A stretch of 64,000 bases of DNA from Devosia psychrophila (GCF_000971275.1 NZ_LAPV01000141.1:62001-126000), one strand, 5' to 3'. Positions 19,738-27,419 are shown, counted from the stretch's first letter. Numbers and translations: made by a program. The notes: generated from the sequence alone by a model not told the origin.

Positions 19738-19836
19738 CCTCCCCCTTGATGGGGGAGGCTGGGCGGGGGTGTGATTTAGCCCCTATATTCGGGCTAAACG
19801 CCCCCCTCCCTGACCCTCCCCTCGAGAGGGAGGGTG
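19738..19836. repeat. Palindromic repeat, family A copy 2
   Basis: CCTCCCCCTTGATGGGGGAGG and CCCTCCCCTCGAGAGGGAGGG hairpin units in opposite orientation, with an inner ATTTAGCCCC...GGGCTAAA pair. Lies between the GlsB-like gene and the nucleotidase terminator. Confidence 0.7.
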
Positions 19837-19865
19837 ACGACTGATGATCCGTTGCGGAAAGCAAA

Positions 19866-19899
19866 GAAAAAGGGCGCCTGTTGGGCGCCCTTTTTCTTT
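19866..19899. terminator. Bidirectional rho-independent terminator
   Basis: AGGGCGCC (19871-19878), loop, GGCGCCCT (19884-19891), with A5 to the left and TTTTTCTTT to the right. It lies 11 bases past the 5'-nucleotidase stop (minus strand) and downstream of the GlsB-like gene, so it can stop both. Confidence 0.85.
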
Positions 19900-19909
19900 G
19901 TGGAATGGC

Positions 19910-21517
19910 TTACTTGATCTCGGTAATGCGGCCGTCGGTGTAGGGGGTGTATTCGCCGCCGAGTTTGGCGATGTATTCGGCGACGACTTGCTCCAGTGGA
20001 GGTCCGAAGTCGTAGGGGTTTGCTCCCTCGGCAAAGGTGCCAAAGCCGTCGCCGCCGCCGCGGACGTAGTTGTTGGTGACGACGGTGTAGGTGGCGGCTT
20101 CGTCGATCGGCACCCAAGTGTCGCCTTCGCCCTTGACCAGCACGTCGCTGATGCGGCTGCCGGCAGGCTGCTTCAAATCAAACGAGTATTTGAGACCGGC
20201 GACCTGGGAGAAGCGGCCGGCGCCGTTTTCGACGTCGCTGACGCCGTTTTCGAGGGCTTCGATGACGTCGGCACCGCTGACATCGACGGTGGCGAGGGTG
20301 TTGGAGAAGGGCAGCACGGTCAGCACGTCGCCGACGGTGATTTCACCGGCGTCGATGGAGGAGCGGATGCCGCCGCCGTTCTGGAAGGCGATGGTGGCGC
20401 CCTGGTCGGCGACGCGGTCCAAAATGGCATCGGCAAGCAGGTTGCCCATCGAGCATTCCATGGCGCGGCACACTTCGCGAGCGCCTTCGAGCTTTTCGGT
20501 GGTGGTGCCGATGACTTCGCCGGTCATTTCGGAGATTGGGCCGGCCAGCGCTGCGAGCTGGGTCTTGAAGTCGTCATTGGCGGTGACCGATGCGTCGATC
20601 AGGAAGGGCTCGCCCTCGGCCTTGGTGACGGTGCCGTTGTCGTCCCAGGTGATGGCGATATCGCCGAGATATTTGCCATACTGGTTGGCCTGGACGACCG
20701 GCACTTCGACGCCATCAGGGTTTTTGACCATGGTGGGGTAGGGGCCGACAGCGCCTTCGGCGGTGTTGCTGAGCAGGGTGTGGCTGTGGCCGCCGACGAT
20801 GACGTCAACCAGCGGCAGAGCTGCGGCGACCTGCTGGTCCACGGTATAGCCGATGTGGCTCAAGAGGATGATCTTGTTGACGCCGGCGGCGTCGAGCGCC
20901 TCGGAGGCGCCGCGGACATACTGGATCACGTCAGTGAATTCGACATTGGGGCCGGGCGAGGCGATGTCGGGCGTGTCTTCCGTGGTGGCGCCGATGATGC
21001 CGATCTTTTCGCCACCGACCTCGATGACGATCGAGCCCTTGATCTTGCCGGCGAGGCTTGGGTCTCGGGTGACGTCGAAATTGCCGCCGATGATGGGGAA
21101 TTCGGCGGCGTCGATGAATTTCACGAATTCTTCCGGGCCGTCATCGAACTCGTGGTTGCCGGTGGCGACGACGTCGAAGCCCATCTGGTTGAAGAAGTCG
21201 GAGACCACCTTGGACTTGTAGGTTGTGTAATACAGCGAGCCCTGGAAATTGTCGCCGGCAGAGAGCAGCAGCGAGTTGCCATCGGCATATTTGGCGCGGG
21301 TATCGTCGATGATGGTCTTGAGGCGGGCAATGCCGCCGAAGCATTCGCCGGCCGCATCGGTCTCGGCATCGCAGTTGGAATCGCTGTCGGTGATCGGGTC
21401 GAAGCGGGAGTGAAAGTCGTTGATGTGGAGGATGTTGAGCGTGAAATCCGCGTGAGCTGCGCTGGAGAAGCTGGCGCAGAGGGTGAGCGCGGTGGCGCCC
21501 AGAAGTAGATGTTTCAT
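19910..21517 (-). CDS. Bifunctional metallophosphatase / 5'-nucleotidase, periplasmic
   Basis: Exported enzyme of 535 residues with a signal peptide (MKHLLLGATALTLCASFSSAAHA). Metallophosphatase motifs are LHINDFHSRFDP, LLSAGDNFQGS, ATGNHEFDDG and VIVGGHSHT; the C-terminal 5'-nucleotidase domain has FQNGGGIRSSIDAG and NNYVRGGGDGF. It would dephosphorylate extracellular nucleotides (UshA-like) and release nucleosides and phosphate. The start is set at the signal peptide. A lone Pho half-site lies about 130 bases upstream. It could feed the purine pathway further right; that link is only functional inference. Confidence 0.92.
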   Translation of the reverse strand: MKHLLLGATALTLCASFSSAAHADFTLNILHINDFHSRFDPITDSDSNCDAETDAAGECFGGIARLKTIIDDTRAKYADGNSLLLSAGDNFQGSLYYTTYKSKVVSDFFNQMGFDVVATGNHEFDDGPEEFVKFIDAAEFPIIGGNFDVTRDPSLAGKIKGSIVIEVGGEKIGIIGATTEDTPDIASPGPNVEFTDVIQYVRGASEALDAAGVNKIILLSHIGYTVDQQVAAALPLVDVIVGGHSHTLLSNTAEGAVGPYPTMVKNPDGVEVPVVQANQYGKYLGDIAITWDDNGTVTKAEGEPFLIDASVTANDDFKTQLAALAGPISEMTGEVIGTTTEKLEGAREVCRAMECSMGNLLADAILDRVADQGATIAFQNGGGIRSSIDAGEITVGDVLTVLPFSNTLATVDVSGADVIEALENGVSDVENGAGRFSQVAGLKYSFDLKQPAGSRISDVLVKGEGDTWVPIDEAATYTVVTNNYVRGGGDGFGTFAEGANPYDFGPPLEQVVAEYIAKLGGEYTPYTDGRITEIK

Positions 21518-21842
21518 CCCTGTATCCTTTGGTTTCTTGACGGCAGTCCAAACCCCGCGGCCGTCTGATGCTTGATGGCAATGCCTCCCGAACCGGGGGC
21601 AAGTCATTCCAACCACGGCGGTGAGCCGAGTTAACCAGCCTTTTGTGACAGTGAAAAGCGAAGGTTTTCAGCGAGGGCGGTGCAATCACGCTGCGGTCAT
21701 GGGCGCCATGCAGGTGTGGGGCTTCACCGGCCGTCAACCATGGCGCAAAAGACCCGCCTAGCGGGGCGTGGGTACATTGGCGGTAAAGGTTGCGGGGCTA
21801 TAGTTGCGCAGATCGACTGCCGGATCGAGGATTTCGCCAGCA
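21518..21842. other. Divergent intergenic region, nucleotidase / GtrA-like gene
   Basis: 325 bases. A TGTGACAGTG word at 21644-21653 is the same as those upstream of the importer operon; on the minus strand it reads CACTGTCACAAAA, one good Pho half-site with no good partner. I see no gene here. Confidence 0.4.
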
Positions 21843-22301
21843 ATGAGCGCTGCCCTGCAAAGCCTGATGCGTGACGTGCCAGCGCGGCCGAGCGCGCCGC
21901 TGTTCGGTGGGCTGTTGGCATTCCTCGTCGTCGGGGGCTCGGGCGCTGCGGCATTCGTGGTGCTGTCCAGCATCATGATCTGGGCTGATACGGGCCTTGA
22001 AGACTGGTGGGTCAACACGGCCAGCTATGCGGTGCTGATCGTGCCGGTCTATCTGTTGCATCGACGCTATTCGTTCGATTCCGATGCTTCCCATTGGCAG
22101 GCTCTGCCGCGCTATATGGCAGTCCAGGGCATGGCGCTGGTGCTGGCTGCGGTGTTTTCTCTTGTCATTCACGGCGCGTTCGACTTGCCTACAGTGCTAG
22201 CCTCGATGTTGGTGATCGGGCTTACTTCGGGCGTTAATTTCATGGTGCTGCGCAGCTGGGCCTTTACCCGCGGGCAGTTGAGTGTTGCGGTTTCCGCGTA
22301 A
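21843..22301 (+). CDS. GtrA-family membrane protein
   Basis: Integral membrane protein of 152 residues with four hydrophobic segments (FGGLLAFLVVGGSGAAAFVVL, TASYAVLIVPVYLLHRRYSF, YMAVQGMALVLAAVFSLVIHG, LVIGLTSGVNFMVLRSWAF). The pair HRRYSF and RSWAF at the ends of helices 2 and 4 is the GtrA signature. GtrA-like proteins are proposed flippases of lipid-linked sugars in cell-surface polysaccharide synthesis. The frame opens at a TTG at 21804; the ATG at 21843 is preferred. Confidence 0.8.
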   Translation: MSAALQSLMRDVPARPSAPLFGGLLAFLVVGGSGAAAFVVLSSIMIWADTGLEDWWVNTASYAVLIVPVYLLHRRYSFDSDASHWQALPRYMAVQGMALVLAAVFSLVIHGAFDLPTVLASMLVIGLTSGVNFMVLRSWAFTRGQLSVAVSA

Positions 22302-22368
22302 GAGCGGGCTTTCAATAGCGGTTCAGTCAGGTATTCTCCGCGCCGATTGATTTGCGGGGAATTGCAGC

Positions 22369-23016
22369 ATGAAAAGCGCTTTGATCGTTTACGGCGGTTG
22401 GTCGGGGCACGAGCCCGAAGAGTGTGCCACCATCTATCGCCGCTGGCTGCATGAGGACGGTTATTCGGTCCGCATGGCGACGGAAACCAGCGCCTTTGCC
22501 GATCCCTCGATCCATGACCTGAGCTTGATCATCCCGATCTTCACGATGAGCAAGATCGAGAAGGCCGAGGTCGAAAACCTGGTCAAGGCAGTCGAGGGCG
22601 GCGTGGGCCTGGCTGGCCATCACGGCGGCATGAGCGACGCGTTCCGCGACGCCGTGGACTATCAGTTCATGGTGGGCGGGCAATGGGTGGCGCATCCGGG
22701 CAATATCATCGACTACATCGTCGAAGTGACCGATCCGCTCGACCCGGTGATGGCGGGGATCAAGTCGTTTCCCTACACGTCCGAGCAATATTACATGCAT
22801 GTCGACCCGTCGAACAAAGTACTGGCGACGACAACGTTCACGGGTGAGCATGCGCCGTGGATTGCGGGTGTGAAAATGCCGGTGGTGTGGAAGCGCCAGC
22901 ATGGCAAGGGCCGGGTTTTCCATTCGACGCTTGGACACCAGGCGAAAGAATTCGATGTGCTGGAGATGGCAACAATCATGCGGCGTGGCATGAACTGGGC
23001 GGCCAGGCAGGAGTAG
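22369..23016 (+). CDS. ThuA-domain-containing protein (second ThuA-like protein)
   Basis: Protein of 215 residues. MKSALIVYGGWSGHEPEE, HHGGMSDAFR and QYYMHVDPSNKVLATT are of the ThuA-like (PF06283) class, in which a glutamine amidotransferase-type fold lacks the catalytic cysteine. It is only distantly like ThuA at 15800. It stands alone, with a family A repeat downstream. A role in sugar or glycoside catabolism is likely from family; the substrate is unknown. Confidence 0.85.
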   Translation: MKSALIVYGGWSGHEPEECATIYRRWLHEDGYSVRMATETSAFADPSIHDLSLIIPIFTMSKIEKAEVENLVKAVEGGVGLAGHHGGMSDAFRDAVDYQFMVGGQWVAHPGNIIDYIVEVTDPLDPVMAGIKSFPYTSEQYYMHVDPSNKVLATTTFTGEHAPWIAGVKMPVVWKRQHGKGRVFHSTLGHQAKEFDVLEMATIMRRGMNWAARQE

Positions 23017-23040
23017 GCTGCGAAGGCGAGTCTTTGTTGG

Positions 23041-23160
23041 GTACCCCCACCTAGCCTCCCCCTGATGAGGGGGAGGGACAGATTGGGTTTGAGGCACAAT
23101 CTCGGCCAATCCACTGCACGGATTCCTCCCCCTATCAGGGGGAGGCTAGGTGGGGGTACC
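23041..23160. repeat. Palindromic repeat, family A copy 3, with 36-base inverted ends
   Basis: The first and last 36 bases are inverted copies differing at about one position (GTACCCCCACCTAGCCTCCC... and its reverse complement). Each end is itself a CCTCCCCCT...AGGGGGAGG hairpin. The 48-base centre carries no repeat. It separates the ThuA-like gene from nrsF, whose stop lies only 3 bases beyond. Confidence 0.8.
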
Positions 23161-23162
23161 CT

Positions 23163-23795
23163 CTACCACCTCAGAAAAAACCTGCCGAACACCGCGCCCA
23201 CGGCGCCGACAATCAAAATGGCCAGGGTGTACCAGAGCGCCAGGAACATCATGCCGGTTTCGGTGCAGGCGAAGGCGTAGATCCAGGCGCCAGTGCTGCC
23301 GGCCATGATGCCGGCGGCAAAGCCTGCCAAGGCGGGCCGGGTGGGGGCCATGCGGCGCAGGGCCAGCATGCTTGCCAGCAGGACCGGCAGCGACAGGATC
23401 GGGATGTAGGTCAGGCTGCGGATGATGGAGGAACCCATGATCATGGGCATCATGTCATCGGCGCGAGCCAATTGAATGACCGCCAGCACCACCAGCAGCG
23501 CCACCAACGCGACGGCGGCGAGCCAGGGCCAGCGGGTGCGACCACCGGGGCGGGCGAGGACCAGCGTTGCGGCGAGGCCGAGCAGGGCCAACGCCAGCGT
23601 ATAGCTGAACTTGGTCCAGTAAATCATGGTCACCGCAGCGGTTTGCATGTCCGGTCGCATACCAAGCAGCATCAGCATGGCGACAATGGCAAGCACGCCA
23701 CTCAGCAGCAGGGCGCCGATCAGCTGTCGCTGCATCGCCATATGGCGAACCGGCTTGAGATGGGCAGCGAGGCGATCGATCAGGTCGTCGGTCAT
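23163..23795 (-). CDS. nrsF: NrsF/DUF1109-family anti-sigma membrane protein
   Basis: Membrane protein of 210 residues with six hydrophobic segments after a short cytoplasmic start (MTDDLIDRLAAHLKPVRHMAMQRQ). This is the DUF1109 / NrsF pattern; in Caulobacter NrsF holds SigF at the membrane and releases it on chromate, cadmium or oxidative stress. The start overlaps the sigma-factor stop (ATGA). Only one cysteine is present (FACTETG, near residue 176); the cysteine I would expect in the RSLTYIPIL segment is absent. Confidence 0.85.
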   Translation of the reverse strand: MTDDLIDRLAAHLKPVRHMAMQRQLIGALLLSGVLAIVAMLMLLGMRPDMQTAAVTMIYWTKFSYTLALALLGLAATLVLARPGGRTRWPWLAAVALVALLVVLAVIQLARADDMMPMIMGSSIIRSLTYIPILSLPVLLASMLALRRMAPTRPALAGFAAGIMAGSTGAWIYAFACTETGMMFLALWYTLAILIVGAVGAVFGRFFLRW

Positions 23796-24343
23796 TTAGG
23801 ACCTCCCGCGAAGCGCGCCGCGAGGGCTTTAAGGCCGCGATGGATCGAGACCTTGGCGGCCGTTTCAGTCATGCCATGGGCGGCGGCGGCTTCGGCCACC
23901 GAGGCGCCATCGATCTTGGTGCGGCGGATCAAATCGGAAGTACGAGTAGGTACGTTGTCGAGGACTGCGTCCAGGTCGCGCCGGGCGACGGCGTCGGTGT
24001 TGTCGTCATGGGCAAGGATTGGCGCGTCATCTTCCAGCGGCACGGTCAGGCGGATAGACTGGCGGCGAACGTGATCGACGAACTTGTGGTGCGCAATGGC
24101 GTGCAGCCAGGCGGTAAACGGCCGGTTGCGGTCATAGGTCATGCGGCGGGTGTGGATGGCCAGCAGAGTCTCCTGCACGAGATCCTCCGCGTGCGACGCA
24201 AAGGCGGGCGTCAGCCGCCGAGTGAAATAGGGCCGCAGATGCTTGCCGAGATCGGCGAGCAGCTTGCGATAGGCGGCAGCATCGCCGTCGAGCGAGGCGA
24301 GCATCAGCTCTCGCAGCCGCATCTCGGTCGGGTCAGCCTGCAT
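23792..24343 (-). CDS. ECF RNA polymerase sigma factor, SigF-like
   Basis: Sigma-70 family protein of 183 residues with region 2 (HAEDLVQETLLAIHTRRMTYDRNRPFTAWLHAIAHHKFVDHVRR) and region 4 (VAEAAAAHGMTETAAKVSIHRGLKAL) and no region 3. Its partner nrsF is translationally coupled, placing it with the SigF/NrsF group. An ECF promoter (GTAACC, 16 bases, CGAA) lies directly upstream, which implies autoregulation. With the ATG at 24343 the leader would be only about five bases; the alternative in-frame ATG at 24322 would give a normal leader but has no clear ribosome site. Confidence 0.9.
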   Translation of the reverse strand: MQADPTEMRLRELMLASLDGDAAAYRKLLADLGKHLRPYFTRRLTPAFASHAEDLVQETLLAIHTRRMTYDRNRPFTAWLHAIAHHKFVDHVRRQSIRLTVPLEDDAPILAHDDNTDAVARRDLDAVLDNVPTRTSDLIRRTKIDGASVAEAAAAHGMTETAAKVSIHRGLKALAARFAGGPK

Positions 24344-24353
24344 TGCTCATCCA

Positions 24354-24379
24354 TTCGTTCCCAGCGCGGGTATGGTTAC
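24354..24379 (-). promoter_or_regulatory. SigF-type ECF promoter of the sigma-nrsF operon
   Basis: On the minus strand: GTAACC (24379-24374), 16 bases, CGAA (24357-24354). This equals the motif I recall for Caulobacter SigF targets. The same motif with the same spacing is present on the plus strand 48 bases to the right. Confidence 0.75.
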
Positions 24380-24426
24380 ATGCGTCGCGCGAAACAGGAA
24401 ATGGGCGATCATCTCGGCGTGGCGCT

Positions 24427-24452
24427 GTAACCGCGGCGAGGCCCGCTGCGAA
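24427..24452 (+). promoter_or_regulatory. SigF-type ECF promoter of the cytochrome b / molybdoenzyme operon
   Basis: GTAACC (24427-24432), 16 bases, CGAA (24449-24452). The predicted start near 24459 leaves a leader of about 100 bases before the cytochrome gene. Identical in both hexamer and tetramer to the divergent sigma promoter. Confidence 0.75.
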
Positions 24453-24560
24453 TGGCACGGCGGTAACGGAAGAAATAAACATCCGTGCTATGCATCATTT
24501 GTCCGGTCTCCTCTCGTTACTGCTGGGGCAAGGCATAAAAATACTGCCTATGGGGGAACG

Positions 24561-25412
24561 ATGAGCCAAGCAAATGCTGCGACCAAGCCCAAGGGACCGC
24601 TGATCTATCGACAGTCGATATGGACGCGCGTGACCCATTGGGTGTGGGCGATCTGCCTGTTCTTCCTGCTGTTGACCGGCCTGCAGATTTTCAATGCGCA
24701 TCCGGCGCTCTACATCGGCCAGCAGTCGGGCTTTGAGTTCGAGAACTCCGTTTTCAAGATCGGCGCGGTCAATACCGATGCCGGACCGCGTGGCCAGACT
24801 ACTGTGTTGGGCCAAAATTTCGACTCGACGGCACTCGGCCTGGGCATGAGCGGCAATGCCGAGCGGCCGGTGTATACTGGCTTTCCGGGCGGGGTAACCA
24901 TTCCGTCCTATCGCGATCTCGGCACTGGCCGGGTGGTGCACTTCTTCTTTGGCTGGATATTCGTTGCGACGATCTTCGTCTGGTTTGTCGCCAGCTTCAT
25001 CAACGGGCATATCCGCCGCGATATCGTGCCGAGGCCTTCTGACATTGCAGGTGTGCCCAAGGATGTGGTGGACCACGCGACCTTGCGCTTCAAGCATGGA
25101 CGGACCTATGGGCCGCTGCAAAAGCTGGCTTATTTCGGGGTGTTTTTCGTCCTGTTTCCGCTGATTGTCGCTACCGGGCTGACGATGAGCCCCGGGATGA
25201 ACTCCATTGCGCCGTGGCTGCTCGATCTGTTTGGCGGGCGGCAGACGGCCCGGACTATCCACTTCATTGTCATGCTGCTGCTGGTGGCGTTCTTCGTCAT
25301 CCACATCCTGATGGTCTTTGCGGCAGGACCGATCAACGAGCTGCGCTCGATGATTACCGGCTGGTATCGCGCCAGTCCCGGCACGCCAAGCAGCGAAGGA
25401 GACAAGCCATGA
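24561..25412 (+). CDS. Cytochrome b/b6 domain protein (cytochrome b561-like, PF01292)
   Basis: Membrane b-type cytochrome of 283 residues. Four membrane helices carry likely heme-ligand histidines: SIWTRVTHWVWAICLFFLLLTG, RVVHFFFGWIFVATIFVWF, KLAYFGVFFVLFPLIVATG and TARTIHFIVMLLLVAFFVIHILMVF. A periplasmic loop of about 70 residues follows the first helix. The start at 24561 is the one that begins the family sequence; the frame is open 63 codons upstream without homology. It overlaps the molybdoenzyme gene (ATGA), so it is its probable membrane electron partner. Confidence 0.9.
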   Translation: MSQANAATKPKGPLIYRQSIWTRVTHWVWAICLFFLLLTGLQIFNAHPALYIGQQSGFEFENSVFKIGAVNTDAGPRGQTTVLGQNFDSTALGLGMSGNAERPVYTGFPGGVTIPSYRDLGTGRVVHFFFGWIFVATIFVWFVASFINGHIRRDIVPRPSDIAGVPKDVVDHATLRFKHGRTYGPLQKLAYFGVFFVLFPLIVATGLTMSPGMNSIAPWLLDLFGGRQTARTIHFIVMLLLVAFFVIHILMVFAAGPINELRSMITGWYRASPGTPSSEGDKP

Positions 25413-26197
25413 GCCGGTTGATCACACGGCGTAATTTCCTGCGGACCTCCGCTGTCTCCGGCTCGGGACTGATCCTAGCCGGGTGCGACCAGTTCGATTT
25501 CCTGGCTGACAAGTCCGGACCAGCGCGCCAGATCATGGAGCGCGCCAATGTGCTAACCTACAGCGTGCAGCGCGCGGTAATCGGCGAGCAGACGCTGGCG
25601 CGGGAATATGCGGCCAGTGAAATCCGGCAAGGCATGCGGCCCAATGGCTCGGTCGATCCGACGACGCCCGAATATCTGGCGCTCAAGGAGGCGAATTTTG
25701 CCGGCTACAAGCTAACCATCAAGGGGCTGGTGGACCGCGAGGTCAGCTTCTCCCTGGCAGAATTGCGTAACATGCCGGAGCGCACACAGATCACGCGGCA
25801 CGATTGCGTCGAAGGGTGGAGCTGCATTGCAAAATGGACCGGCACGCCGCTGGGGCCGCTGCTGGATATGGCGGGCGTCAAATCCACGGCGCGCTACTGC
25901 GTCTATCATTGCTTTGACAACATCCAGCGGACGCTGTCGGGCGACATTCTGTATTATACCAGCTCGGACTTGATCGACGCTTATCATCCGCAGAGCATCC
26001 TTAGCTATGGGCTGAACGACGAGGTGCTGCCGGTGTCCAACGGCGCGCCGATCCGGCTGAGGATCGAGCGGGCGCTGGGCTATAAGCAGCCGAAATACTT
26101 GCATACGATTGAGCTGGTCGATGACCTGACGCCGTTCGGCAAGGGTCGCGGCGGGTATTGGGAAGATACGGGTTATGACTGGTACGGCGGCATCTAG
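25409..26197 (+). CDS. Molybdopterin-dependent oxidoreductase, sulfite oxidase/YedY fold, Tat lipoprotein
   Basis: Enzyme of 262 residues. The N-terminus MSRLITRRNFLRTSAVSGSG is a twin-arginine signal that runs into a lipobox LAGC with cysteine 26, so the product is probably a Tat-exported lipoprotein facing the periplasm. The molybdenum-ligating cysteine is likely Cys133 in RHDCVEGWSC, as in YedY/MsrP and sulfite oxidases. It ends YWEDTGYDWYGGI. Coupled to a b561-like cytochrome and preceded by a SigF-type promoter, it may reduce or oxidise a small molecule during redox or metal stress. The substrate is not known. Confidence 0.9.
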   Translation: MSRLITRRNFLRTSAVSGSGLILAGCDQFDFLADKSGPARQIMERANVLTYSVQRAVIGEQTLAREYAASEIRQGMRPNGSVDPTTPEYLALKEANFAGYKLTIKGLVDREVSFSLAELRNMPERTQITRHDCVEGWSCIAKWTGTPLGPLLDMAGVKSTARYCVYHCFDNIQRTLSGDILYYTSSDLIDAYHPQSILSYGLNDEVLPVSNGAPIRLRIERALGYKQPKYLHTIELVDDLTPFGKGRGGYWEDTGYDWYGGI

Positions 26198-26210
26198 TGT
26201 AATCGCTAGT

Positions 26211-26280
26211 CAGCTGAGGCTGGCCTGCAAATGGTGGTCTTCCGGCGCTCACATACCTAGGGCGGCACTCGGAGCATAGG
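26211..26280. repeat. Intergenic repeat, family F copy 2 (partial)
   Basis: GGCTGGCCTGCAAATGG followed by CTTCCGGCGCTCACATACC, matching the left part of 14458-14575 with substitutions. Confidence 0.4.
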
Positions 26281-26300
26281 ATAGCAACATCCACCGGGTT

Positions 26301-26376
26301 TTCCCTCGGGCTTGACCCGAGGGCCATTGGCCGCTTGTACCGGGCTGAGAGTAGCCCTCGGGTCAAGCCCGAGGGA
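26301..26376. repeat. Palindromic repeat, family D copy 2
   Basis: CCCTCGGGCTTGACCCGAGGG and CCCTCGGGTCAAGCCCGAGGG are inverted copies of each other, about 30 bases apart. Same layout as 2631-2706. Confidence 0.7.
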
Positions 26377-26392
26377 GAAGAGGTGGGTGGTG

Positions 26393-26450
26393 AACCATGG
26401 TGACACAACCTCGTGGTTCGACAGGCTCACCATGAGATCTACTGAGGTTG
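26393..26450. repeat. Intergenic repeat, family E copy 1
   Basis: Arms AACCATGGTGACAC and GGCTCACCATGAGATC surround CCTCGTGGTTCGACA. A diverged copy is at 62724-62815. Confidence 0.45.
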
Positions 26451-26474
26451 GTGTTCAATCAATCGGACTGGTCC

Positions 26475-27419
26475 TCAATCTACCAAATCAGCGTTGGCGG
26501 TTTCGATCAGCGCTGTCAGCTTATCCAACTCAATAGCATATGCGCGGTAGCTCCTGATCCATCCGGCGGGCCAGTTGCCGAGTTGGCCGGCTGCTACGGC
26601 GGGGATGCGTTGGGCTAGCGGTTGGGCGGCGAGGTCTTCGGCCGTGCGGTCGCCCCACCGGTCATCGAGGAGGACTAGGTCGGCGGGTTGGAGATTGGCG
26701 TTTTCCCAGCTCAGGGTCTGGTAGCTGCTGTTGGGATCAACGGCGGGGGTAACGAGGTTCAGGCCCCAGGCGGCGAAGTCGGACAGCTCGCCAAACTCCG
26801 ATGGAGCGGCGATGGAGATGCCGGTGGACGACGGCGATACGGCCATGACCGTGAGGCCCGGCTTTGCGGTGGCGGCGGCTTTGAAGCGGGTGAGAGCGGC
26901 GTCGAAGGCCGCCTTGTCGGCAATGATCTCTGGCGCGTCGAGATCGGCGCCCAGGCTTTTTGCCAGTTTGGTATAGTCCTCGATCATGGCGATGACGGAA
27001 TTGCCCTGAGCGGGGCCGACGATGGGGGCGATGGCTTCGATGCGGTCGATGATGGCTGCGTCGCCGACGGCGCCATTGTAGAAGCCTTCGAGTGGCGCGT
27101 ATTCGGTGAGGATCAGATCGGGGTCGAGAGCCAGAATGGCTTCGGCGTTGAGTTCGTACCAGCCCTTGCCGACGATTTCGATGCCGGTCAGGTCGAGGCC
27201 TTTGGTGGCTCGATCAACCGATGGCGCGCCATCGAGGAAGATGCCGATTGGCCTGTTGCCCAGTGGGATCAGGGCCGCAGCAGCGTTGGCATGGGCGATA
27301 ATGCGGCTTGGTGGCTGGGGCAGGGTGATGGTCTTGCCGGCGCCGTCGGTATAGGTCCAGTCAGCCGCAAAAGCCGGCGTGGCGAGCAGAGCAGCGAGGA
27401 TCGTCAGGGCTTTGAACAT
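26475..27419 (-). CDS. Iron/siderophore-type ABC transporter substrate-binding protein
   Basis: Periplasmic binding protein of 314 residues with a signal peptide (MFKALTILAALLATPAFAA). The sequence follows the FecB/BtuF-like class: WTYTDGAGKTITLPQPPSRIIAHANAAAALIPLG, then AEAILALDPDLILTEY and a C-terminal helix-rich lobe. This class binds ferric siderophores, heme or cobalamin. It has no transporter partners here, so it is an orphan receptor that would use a distant permease. It is preceded by a family C repeat and followed by repeats of families F, D and E. Confidence 0.85.
   Translation of the reverse strand: MFKALTILAALLATPAFAADWTYTDGAGKTITLPQPPSRIIAHANAAAALIPLGNRPIGIFLDGAPSVDRATKGLDLTGIEIVGKGWYELNAEAILALDPDLILTEYAPLEGFYNGAVGDAAIIDRIEAIAPIVGPAQGNSVIAMIEDYTKLAKSLGADLDAPEIIADKAAFDAALTRFKAAATAKPGLTVMAVSPSSTGISIAAPSEFGELSDFAAWGLNLVTPAVDPNSSYQTLSWENANLQPADLVLLDDRWGDRTAEDLAAQPLAQRIPAVAAGQLGNWPAGWIRSYRAYAIELDKLTALIETANADLVD

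Noticed and set aside
19844..21508. Long open frame of 554 codons on the plus strand
   Set aside because: It is antisense to the 5'-nucleotidase gene, whose motifs are unmistakable. Its product is a G/D/V-rich shadow typical of high-GC antisense frames.
24471..24476. Another GTAAC word in the cytochrome leader
   Set aside because: The hexamer is GTAACG and no CGAA follows at 16 bases; the site at 24427 is complete.
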